A stretch of DNA of 10,878 bases from Chryseosolibacter sp039917935 (GTDB lineage: Bacteria; Bacteroidota; Bacteroidia; Cytophagales; Cyclobacteriaceae), in contig JBDSIM010000205.1 in assembly GCA_039917935.1 (NCBI GenBank), positions 1-10,878 on the forward strand, read 5' to 3'. The notes under the pieces were generated by a model that had not been told where the DNA came from, made no database searches, and saw only the letters and a program-made list of their open reading frames with translations. The position numbers and the translations under genes were made by a program. Positions 1 through 5,162 of the stretch are shown one piece after another. How positions within the stretch are numbered: position 1 is the first letter of the stretch; each line of letters starts with the position of its first letter.

Positions 1-215
1 TCAACATCGCAGATCGTCACGACATCAACATCATTGCGACGAAGGGCGAGATCGAGGTGATTTTGTCCCCGCAATCCTACACCAATAAAGCCAAGCCTTA
101 CTTTCGCACTTCTATCCTGTGAGAAAACGGAAGTTGAAGGAAGGATGCTGAATCCCGTGGCTGCGATGGCAGCGTTTTTAATAAAGGATCTTCTTGTAAA
201 ATCTGCCGGGCTCAT
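1..215 (-). CDS. Gfo/Idh/MocA-family oxidoreductase, GH109-like, N-terminal fragment
   Basis: This is the first 71 codons of a gene that continues past the left edge. Residues 7-13 read TRRSFIK, a twin-arginine (Tat) export motif. It is followed by a short hydrophobic stretch (about 15-25) and a likely cleavage zone before residue 34, so the folded protein would be exported. Residues 39-50 (VRLGFIGVGLRG) carry the GxxGxG dinucleotide-binding loop of a Rossmann fold, and TICDV (67-71) fits the end of the second strand of that fold. Tat-exported Gfo/Idh/MocA proteins with this N-terminus are common in Bacteroidota. The wording around the loop resembles GH109 alpha-N-acetylgalactosaminidases, which use bound NAD to cleave glycosides. 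The catalytic part is outside the window, so the substrate is open. An in-frame stop lies 8 codons upstream of this ATG, which makes it the only good start. The gene lies 119 bp downstream of the M42 peptidase on the same strand and has its own candidate promoter. Confidence 0.8.
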   Translation of the reverse strand, partial: MSPADFTRRSFIKNAAIAATGFSILPSTSVFSQDRSAKVRLGFIGVGLRGQNHLDLALRRNDVDVVTICDV

Positions 216-251
216 GGAAAGTATTTGAGTGAGAAATTATTTTGTTTAGGC

Positions 252-259
252 CAAAGGTA
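252..259 (-). promoter_or_regulatory. Candidate Bacteroidota -7 promoter element for the GH109-like gene
   Basis: On the minus strand this reads TACCTTTG, an exact match to the Bacteroidota sigma-factor -7 consensus TAnnTTTG. It lies 37 bases upstream of the ATG at 215, a sensible leader length. No convincing -33 TTTG element is visible at the expected spacing. An 8-mer with six fixed bases will occur by chance a few times in 10 kb, so position is the main support. Confidence 0.4.
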
Positions 260-334
260 AGGAGGGGCCATACCATTTATTGACCTTTAAGATAAAATAT
301 TATGAATTCATAAAGAATTAATGGAATCAGGATG

Positions 335-1246
335 TTAAAGATCCTTCATGAGCCAGCCATATAAATCGATCATACTGTTTATATCCTGCTTATATACTTT
401 TTCGTTTGGCGTGTGTGGATTATGCTGGGGAACCCCGATAAAACACCAGTCGAATGGATAAGGTGATGTCTGAAGTTCCCTTCCGTCACTGGAACCCATC
501 CCTTCTACTTCCAGTTGAAATTCCACCTTTCTTTTTCTGGCAATTGCTATGATCTGGTCAATATACGTCCGCCTTGGAATGTTGCGGTCCCGCAAGGAGA
601 TAGCTACCCCTTTTTCTGGATAAACGCCGTCAGTAATCCAGGTAATGTCGGCAATCAACGCTTGCCTCACTTTCCAATTCTCGTAGATGAACTTCGCGAG
701 ATAAGGCACTGAACCACCTCCGTGTTCCTCCCAACAACTGAAAACAAGCAACCCGTCTTTTAAATTTTCGGCCACCTTCAGCGCGGTGTATACACCCAGT
801 CGGTTATCAATATAGGGTGATTCAATAGCGGTTTTGGTTTCGCGGTAATTTATTTTGTAAGTCAGGGAGGTGCCGCGATCAATACTTCTGGGAAACTTAT
901 AAAGCGCATGATTCTCCTGATCGTATTCAAGGGTACATTCAATTGGACCCAGGGAATCTTTGCCGATCAACACGGTGCCTGTCTCAGCATCCGGGCTTCC
1001 GATGGGCAATAATTGATTGCCATATCGCACGGTAAAACCGATGCTATCCATGTGCGCGAAGATCGCTGTCCTCGGTTTCCCAAATTTGAGCACAAGGCAA
1101 TCCTGCAGTTCCTCTCCATGGTATACCTCCGGCTTCACCAACCAATTCTTTTTTTCTTTCTGGATATACTTCAAAAGAAAATCGGTCATGTTCCGTTCCT
1201 CTCCCGACGGAGCGTGTATTTCGCAAAGTGCTTTTAATAACTTCAT
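335..1246 (-). CDS. M42-family (glutamyl aminopeptidase/FrvX-like) metallopeptidase
   Basis: This 303-residue protein is probably a cytoplasmic di-metal aminopeptidase that trims N-terminal residues from peptides. All expected metal and catalytic residues of the M42/M20 clan are visible in order: H65 and D67 in AHMDSIG, the bridging D147 in YIDNRLG, catalytic E173 with E174 in CWEEHGGG, D200 in ALIADITW, and the C-terminal H278 in HNPHTPNEKV. The N-terminus (LLKALCEIHAPSGEE) is the typical opening of the family. The stretch between H65 and D147 corresponds to the inserted dimerisation/oligomerisation domain. At 303 residues it is slightly shorter than the usual 340-360, which suggests a compact insert domain. 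There is no signal peptide. It is the first gene of a minus-strand pair with the GH109-like gene, but the 119 bp gap and a separate promoter-like element argue against tight coupling. M20-type dipeptidase or carboxypeptidase activity cannot be excluded. Confidence 0.85.
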   Translation of the reverse strand: MKLLKALCEIHAPSGEERNMTDFLLKYIQKEKKNWLVKPEVYHGEELQDCLVLKFGKPRTAIFAHMDSIGFTVRYGNQLLPIGSPDAETGTVLIGKDSLGPIECTLEYDQENHALYKFPRSIDRGTSLTYKINYRETKTAIESPYIDNRLGVYTALKVAENLKDGLLVFSCWEEHGGGSVPYLAKFIYENWKVRQALIADITWITDGVYPEKGVAISLRDRNIPRRTYIDQIIAIARKRKVEFQLEVEGMGSSDGRELQTSPYPFDWCFIGVPQHNPHTPNEKVYKQDINSMIDLYGWLMKDL

Positions 1247-1256
1247 TTTTGCTGCC

Positions 1257-1305
1257 TTTAAACTTTAACAAATTTGAACTTTAAATTTTAAAATTTTGAA
1301 CTGGC
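1257..1305. repeat. Short patch of degenerate AAACTTT/GAACTTT repeat
   Basis: Just upstream of the M42 start, the motif (A/G)AACTTT or a one-base variant recurs about five times in 49 bases, with AT-rich filler. It is the same motif that dominates 1485-1637, and the two patches flank the hairpin block at 1329-1435. It lies in the leader or promoter region of the M42 gene. No exact -7 promoter element is seen inside it. Confidence 0.5.
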
Positions 1306-1328
1306 ATTCTGTTCATAAATGTGACTCC

Positions 1329-1435
1329 CGATCAAGGTTCAGTGATCGTGTGCCCAACCATGTGAAGCAGAGATCGAGGCTTCCTGGGGCACACATTTTC
1401 AGCCTGCTTTGGACCCCCGGTTGAAACCGAGGTCC
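1329..1435. other. Structured intergenic block: three hairpins, possible dispersed palindromic repeat or RNA
   Basis: Three inverted repeats follow each other. First, CGATCA (1329-1334) pairs with TGATCG (1343-1348). Second, GTGTGCCC (1348-1355) pairs with GGGCACAC (1387-1394) and encloses a nested GAAGC/GCTTC pair (1364-1368 with 1379-1383). Third, a compact hairpin at 1411-1435 pairs GGACC with GGTCC and CGGTT with AACCG, with a tiny loop. The base composition is more GC-rich than the surrounding repeats. An 82-codon minus-strand reading frame crosses the block, but it looks incidental. The block lies between the divergent M42 and upp genes, so it could be a leader RNA, a mobile palindromic repeat or an old insertion. 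I do not recognise it as a named riboswitch. Confidence 0.45.
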
Positions 1436-1484
1436 GTGATTCCATCCATTGAAGTTGTAATCCGTGCTAAAGGTACTTTTACTG

Positions 1485-1637
1485 CAAACTTCGAAGAACT
1501 TAAAACTTGAACAACTTGGAACTAGGAACACTTGAAACTTGAAACTAAGAACTTGGAACAACTTTAAACTTTGAACGTGAAACTCCGAACAATTTCAAAC
1601 TTTAAACACTTTAAACTTCGAATTTTAACTTCGAACT
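1485..1637. repeat. Degenerate short tandem repeat, core (A/G)AACTT, about 150 bp
   Basis: About twenty copies of a core reading GAACTT, AAACTT or a one-base variant are packed into 153 bases, spaced roughly 6-9 bases apart (for example ACTTGAAACTTGAAACT at 1530-1546). The copies are too irregular for a microsatellite of fixed period and far too short and close for a CRISPR array. The array ends about 50 bases before the upp start, and some copies (TAAACTTTG, 1565-1573) resemble a Bacteroidota -7 promoter element with one extra base. There are no open frames with protein-like composition. Confidence 0.7.
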
Positions 1638-1642
1638 ACCCG

Positions 1643-1671
1643 TTTATTTAGCAACTTTATCCTAAATTTTG
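1643..1671 (+). promoter_or_regulatory. Weak candidate promoter for upp
   Basis: TAAATTTTG at 1663-1671 matches the Bacteroidota -7 element except for a one-base-longer spacer between TA and TTTG. A TTTA at 1643-1646 could serve as the -33 element, 16-17 bases upstream. It ends 16 bases before the upp ATG. The match is imperfect and the region is AT-rich, so this is tentative. Confidence 0.25.
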
Positions 1672-1687
1672 AATAGAAAAAAATCCA

Positions 1688-2341
1688 ATGGATAATAACG
1701 TTTTTGTGCTGGGCAATGCGAATTCTATTGCGAATCAGTTTTTATCAGAACTGCGCGATGCCTCCGTTCAGAAAGACAGAATGCGTTTTCGAAAGAACAT
1801 GGAACGGTTAGGTGAAATACTGGCATATGAAGTGTCTAAAAAACTTCCCTATGTATCGAATGAAGTAACCACCTCGCTCGGGCAGCTATCCATGAATGTC
1901 TTGAAAGAAAACCCTGTGCTGATTACGATACTGCGTGCAGGGATACCATTTTTGCAAGGTTTTCTGAACGTCTTTGACCATGCCGATTGCGGATTTATCG
2001 GCGCTTACCGCAATGAAGGTAGCGGATCAATTTCCATCAGTATGGATTATTTAAGCGCTCCTTCTGTGGATAAAAAAATAGTTATATTAATGGACCCCAT
2101 GCTCGCTACCGGGCGTTCGCTTCTGGATGCAGTTAAAATTTTAACAGCCAAAGATACCCCTGACCATATCTGTATTGTTTCAGTTGTAGCATCCCCGGAG
2201 GGACTGCTTTTGTTGCAGGAAAACCTTACATTACCTTTTTCATTGTGGACTTGTGCGGTCGATGAGAAATTAAATTCAACTTTTTACATCGTGCCTGGTT
2301 TAGGGGATGCAGGAGATTTAAGTTATGGTGTGAAACAATAG
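1688..2341 (+). CDS. upp: Uracil phosphoribosyltransferase
   Basis: This enzyme joins uracil to PRPP to give UMP and pyrophosphate, the pyrimidine salvage step in the cytoplasm. The 217-residue length is close to the usual 208-215. Visible motifs are ILRAG (81-85, a phosphate-contacting loop), the PRPP-binding signature ILMDPMLATGRSLLDAV (133-149), and the C-terminal uracil-binding stretch YIVPGLGDAGDLSYG (200-214). In many bacterial UPRTases the last motif reads GDAGDR; here the arginine is a leucine (L211). I recall this from other Bacteroidota enzymes and do not read it as a defect. The start is the first ATG after the repeat region, and no Shine-Dalgarno sequence is visible. The next gene starts 30 bases after the stop on the same strand, so the two are probably co-transcribed. 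Confidence 0.95.
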   Translation: MDNNVFVLGNANSIANQFLSELRDASVQKDRMRFRKNMERLGEILAYEVSKKLPYVSNEVTTSLGQLSMNVLKENPVLITILRAGIPFLQGFLNVFDHADCGFIGAYRNEGSGSISISMDYLSAPSVDKKIVILMDPMLATGRSLLDAVKILTAKDTPDHICIVSVVASPEGLLLLQENLTLPFSLWTCAVDEKLNSTFYIVPGLGDAGDLSYGVKQ

Positions 2342-2371
2342 TGGTCGTCATGGTATTATATTTAAGCATTT

Positions 2372-2824
2372 ATGTGGCAGGAACTTCTTCGGGCAATTCC
2401 CGTATATTTTTCGAGTATGTTCAAGTTCATTCTGGGTCCTTTGGGTGGATACGCGGCCAACCTGAATTTGATGACCACTATTCTTTCTACAGTTTTCGGA
2501 ATGATGACGGTGGTCTTCTTGTTGACTTATTTCGGAAACTGGATTCGAACAAAAGTTTTTGGAAGGTTTAGGAAAAGAAAGATCAACCTGGCGCGAGCCG
2601 AAAAACTGCAAAAGATATGGAAGCGGTATGGTCTGGTGGGTGTCGCCTTGTTAACACCGATCGTTTTAACACCTATCGGCGGCACCTTGCTCGCGGTGAG
2701 TTCTGGTAGTCCAAAAGAAAAAATTATCATTTACATGTTCATCAGCGCCTCCGTATGGGCGGTGATTTTCAGTCTTACCGTTTATTTTTTCGGCAATGAA
2801 TATTTTCCTGATTTTATGAAATGA
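2372..2824 (+). CDS. Small four-helix membrane protein, function unknown
   Basis: The 150-residue protein has four likely membrane helices at about 9-29, 34-54, 86-108 and 117-140. A strongly basic loop between helices 2 and 3 (about 58-86, including GRFRKRK and KIWKRYG) should stay in the cytoplasm under the positive-inside rule. The segment YGLVGVALLTPIVLTPIGGT (86-105) is glycine/proline-rich and looks like a re-entrant or functional motif, loosely recalling the putative small multidrug export (Sm_multidrug_ex) and DedA-like families. I cannot assign it firmly. It begins 30 bases after upp on the same strand, so it is probably in the same transcript. A role in uracil uptake is possible only by position, and the protein does not resemble UraA permeases. 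There is no signal peptide apart from helix 1. Confidence 0.75.
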   Translation: MWQELLRAIPVYFSSMFKFILGPLGGYAANLNLMTTILSTVFGMMTVVFLLTYFGNWIRTKVFGRFRKRKINLARAEKLQKIWKRYGLVGVALLTPIVLTPIGGTLLAVSSGSPKEKIIIYMFISASVWAVIFSLTVYFFGNEYFPDFMK

Positions 2825-2868
2825 CCCCTCTCCCGCCTGGGCAGCTAATGCGTAAACCAGGCAGGGTC
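2823..2868. terminator. Imperfect inverted repeat between convergent genes
   Basis: GACCC (2823-2827) pairs with GGGTC (2864-2868), and inside it GCCTGG (2835-2840) pairs with CCAGGC (2857-2862) around a 16-base loop, with a 7-base bulge on the left. It starts at the stop codon of the membrane-protein gene and lies between it and the convergent sdaA. No T-tract follows on either strand, so it is not a standard intrinsic terminator. A role in 3'-end protection is a guess from position. Confidence 0.3.
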
Positions 2869-2913
2869 GCATAATCAACCGTTCTCAAGAGGCATCCGCG
2901 CACGCTTACAAAT

Positions 2914-3819
2914 TTATTTTTGAGGTTCATCCGGAAGGATTTCTATATCCCTGACCAAAACTCTTTTGGCGATCTTTTGACCTGTCTTAGTCATCGCCAA
3001 TCCACCCAGGGCGGTTTCTTTATAACGTGTTTCCATACTGGCGCCAATTTCACCCATGGCCTCAATCACCTCGTCAACCGGAATGACACTGCTTACGTCT
3101 GCCAAAGCGATTTGCGCTGAGCTGTTTGCGATGGCCGCGGCACTCGCATTTCTGACTACGCAGGGTACCTCCACAAGGCCTGCCACAGGGTCGCACACGA
3201 GCCCCAGCATGCACTGAACAGTAATGGCAATAGCATTAAACACCTGATCGATCGTTCCGCCAAGGCAAAACACTATGGCACCTGAGGCCATTGCCGCGGC
3301 TGTTCCTGTCTCTGCCTGGCACCCTCCCACCGCCCCTGATATTGACGCCTTTTGTTCCATGATCAACGCCGTGCCCGCAGCGATCAGCATCGCCTGCAGT
3401 ATTTTTTGATCTTCCGTTTTGTGAATATCCTGTAAAGTATACAGCACACCTGGCATAATTCCGCTGGCTCCTGCCGTAGGGGCAGCGACGATCCTGCCCA
3501 TGCATGAATTGACTTCTTTAGCCGCCAGCGCACGCGCTATCAGTTGCTGAAATTCTCTCGATAGAACCGCTGTAGGATAACGGTAAACTTTTTTAGCGCC
3601 ATTGTTGATCATTCCGCTCCGGGAGACCATATCCTCTTCAAGCCCTGTCTTTACTGCATCCTTCATCACCACCCAGGCGCGCGAAAGGCCTTCATAGATA
3701 GCCTCATTGCTGCTGCCTTTTTGTTCGCGTTCATATTGCAGCACAACTTCATCCAGCGATTGTCCGGATGTTTCAGCGAACTTCTTCCATCCATCAAATG
3801 AATCAAAAAGAAAACCCAT
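2914..3819 (-). CDS. sdaA: L-serine dehydratase (ammonia-lyase), iron-sulfur type, alpha chain
   Basis: This protein converts L-serine to pyruvate and ammonia using an oxygen-sensitive [4Fe-4S] cluster. The 301 residues correspond to the catalytic alpha domain. The three cluster cysteines are C167 (SGAVGGCQAETG), C209 (GLVCDPVAG) and C220 (VEVPC). Their spacing of 42 and 11 residues is, as I recall it, the same as in the structurally characterised Legionella enzyme. The substrate region MGRIVAAPTAGASGIMPGVL (107-126) is also typical. The beta (ACT-like) domain is neither fused in front nor encoded next to it, so a separate beta gene must lie elsewhere if this is a two-chain enzyme. The ATG at 3819 gives the usual MGFLFDSF opening. 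A short palindrome at 3842-3857 lies in its leader. It converges with the upp unit. Confidence 0.92.
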   Translation of the reverse strand: MGFLFDSFDGWKKFAETSGQSLDEVVLQYEREQKGSSNEAIYEGLSRAWVVMKDAVKTGLEEDMVSRSGMINNGAKKVYRYPTAVLSREFQQLIARALAAKEVNSCMGRIVAAPTAGASGIMPGVLYTLQDIHKTEDQKILQAMLIAAGTALIMEQKASISGAVGGCQAETGTAAAMASGAIVFCLGGTIDQVFNAIAITVQCMLGLVCDPVAGLVEVPCVVRNASAAAIANSSAQIALADVSSVIPVDEVIEAMGEIGASMETRYKETALGGLAMTKTGQKIAKRVLVRDIEILPDEPQK

Positions 3820-3841
3820 GGGTATTTTTTTTTAATGTCTA

Positions 3842-3857
3842 CAAAGTTCAAACTTTG
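3842..3857. promoter_or_regulatory. Palindrome in the sdaA leader
   Basis: CAAAGTT and AACTTTG form a perfect 7-bp inverted repeat separated by two bases, 22 bases upstream of the sdaA start. Its size would suit a dimeric regulator. It also contains the same AACTTTG core as the repeats at 1257-1305 and 1485-1637, so it may be a stray copy of that repeat family rather than an operator. Confidence 0.3.
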
Positions 3858-3894
3858 ACGGGTGTAAAACAACCATTGTGAAGAAGCTGCGTGA

Positions 3895-3955
3895 GGGAAG
3901 CGTAATTGGAGCGTCTCCTGCCTTTCATCTCTTTAATTTTTTTTCAGCGCTTCCC
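3895..3955. repeat. 8-bp perfect inverted repeat in the sdaA/permease-remnant intergenic region
   Basis: GGGAAGCG (3895-3902) pairs with CGCTTCCC (3948-3955) across 45 bases that include a run of eight T's. The 272 bp between sdaA and the permease remnant hold no gene that I can support. A smaller CATCC/GGATG hairpin lies at 3997-4010. Both may be part of divergent leaders; no exact promoter element was found here on either strand. Confidence 0.3.
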
Positions 3956-4091
3956 ATTCTGACAATTGCCCGACCACGGACATACGTGTTCTATTTCATC
4001 CATACGGATGATTAAAAACCTTTAAATTGTGTCTGCAAACCCCTTTAAATTAGTGGCATGCTCATGGCAATGGGTACTGTAAATTGTAATT

Positions 4092-4885
4092 ATGCTCGTT
4101 CATTATTTTAAAGTGATCATCCGTTATCTCACGCGAACCCTTTTTTTTACTGGTTTGAATATGGCCGGATTATCCATTGGTCTGGCTTCTTGTATCGTGA
4201 TTTTTCTCTTTATTCAAAATGAACTTTCCTATGATAAGTTTCAAAGGGACGGGGATAAGATCTATCGCGTCATCCGCCGGTCGCAGATCAATGGCATGCC
4301 TTACAACATTGGGATTACAGCAGCCCCTTTTGCTCAGACACTACAGGAAGATTTTCCTGAAAGGATCCAATCCGTAACGAGGGCATTCGGCTTGCAGTAG
4401 CTAACCTGGAAAAGGTCTGGAATTCATACAACACCGGATTTCCTCTGGACATCAGCTTCCTGGACGATGTCATTGAGCGAATTTATGCTGCTGAAGCTAT
4501 TCAGGGAAAAATTTTTACCGTCTTCTCGGTTATCTCGGTGGCCATCGCTTGTATCGGCATCCTTGGCCTGGCCTCATTAATGGCATCTCAAAAGTGAAAA
4601 GAAATTGGAATCAGAAAAGTGTTGGGCGCCACGGCTAGCCAGGTGTCTGGTTTATTGATGAAAGACTTACTCCGCCTCTTGTTGATCGCGAATGTGTTTG
4701 CCATTCCCCTTGGTTACCTGGCCATGAACAGGTGGCTGGAAGGTTTTGCCTATCGGATCGAGTTAAGTCCTCTGATCTTTTTGGTGGGAGCGTTCGTTGT
4801 TTTTTTTATTGCACTATTAATAGTCCGACTGAACGCCTCCAAAGTGGCCATGGAAAATCCCGTAAACGCATTGCGGTCTGAGTAA
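4092..4885 (+). pseudogene. Decayed FtsX/MacB-family ABC transporter permease (internal deletion plus nonsense codon)
   Basis: Two pieces of one family are visible. Positions 4092-4400 encode a normal N-terminus: a basic lead-in, membrane helix 1 at about residues 21-41, then ELSYDKF and KIYRVIRRSQ, as in the roughly 800-residue Cytophagales permeases with two FtsX domains. From about 4391, in a different frame, the sequence encodes the C-terminal end: SFLDDVIERIY, a helix, the motif KEIGIRKVLGA and the last two helices, ending ENPVNALRSE. Some 500-550 residues between them are missing, including the periplasmic domains. The C-terminal piece also has an in-frame TGA (4595-4597) right before KEIGIRKVLGA, where the family normally has a basic or polar residue; one C-to-T change of CGA would produce it. 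No ATPase gene is adjacent. A functional short protein is very unlikely. Confidence 0.88.
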
Positions 4886-4946
4886 TAATCACTAAACCCA
4901 TTTTGCCAGAGATAAATATTTTTGACTTTGTGCTGAAACTTCTTTT

Positions 4947-5006
4947 AAACCCCTTTGGGGATTTGATTGAATAGTTCCTAATCCCGCATTGTATGCGGGG
5001 CTATTC
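4947..5006. repeat. Two hairpins of a three-hairpin intergenic cluster
   Basis: Hairpin A pairs CCCC (4950-4953) with GGGG (4957-4960) around TTT, extended by AAA/TTT with one bulged A. Hairpin B pairs CCCGCAT (4983-4989) with ATGCGGG (4993-4999) around TGT, enclosed by GAATAG (4969-4974) and CTATTC (5001-5006). The heptamer ATTGAAT recurs between hairpins A and B, and again in hairpin C on both arms. Such evenly spaced GC-rich palindromes in AT-rich spacer resemble dispersed palindromic repeats in other genomes. Copy number cannot be judged from one window. Confidence 0.5.
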
Positions 5007-5008
5007 AC

Positions 5009-5037
5009 ATTGAATCCCTTCGGGATTCAATTAATTT
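5009..5037 (+). terminator. Strong hairpin with T-rich tail, likely intrinsic terminator or third hairpin of the cluster
   Basis: ATTGAATCCC (5009-5018) pairs perfectly with GGGATTCAAT (5022-5031) around a TTC loop, followed by TAATTTTT. This is the best terminator-like structure between the permease remnant and gcvP. It could end transcription of the former on the plus strand. It also fits as the third member of the hairpin cluster at 4947-5006, since it shares the ATTGAAT element. Confidence 0.5.
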
Positions 5038-5162
5038 TTATCATCTAATTGAAAGTTGAATGACTTTTCGTCATGTCCACGCTTCTTCCTATTAGCAAAT
5101 GCTGGAGTAATTTAATTTGAAAGAGTTACCATAATAATTAACCTAATTCTCCTGGCCATCTG

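Noticed and set aside
1313..1561. An 82-codon minus-strand frame across the structured block and repeats
   Set aside because: Its N-terminal part is just translated AACTT repeat (FKFQV-like) and the rest covers hairpins. There is no recognisable domain or supporting context.
1485..1637. Possible CRISPR array
   Set aside because: The units are 6-9 bases, irregular, and have no spacers of uniform length. No cas genes are in the window.
2909..2916. CAAATTTA, which on the minus strand is an exact TAnnTTTG promoter match
   Set aside because: It overlaps the sdaA stop codon and has no minus-strand gene downstream to drive, so it is probably a chance match.
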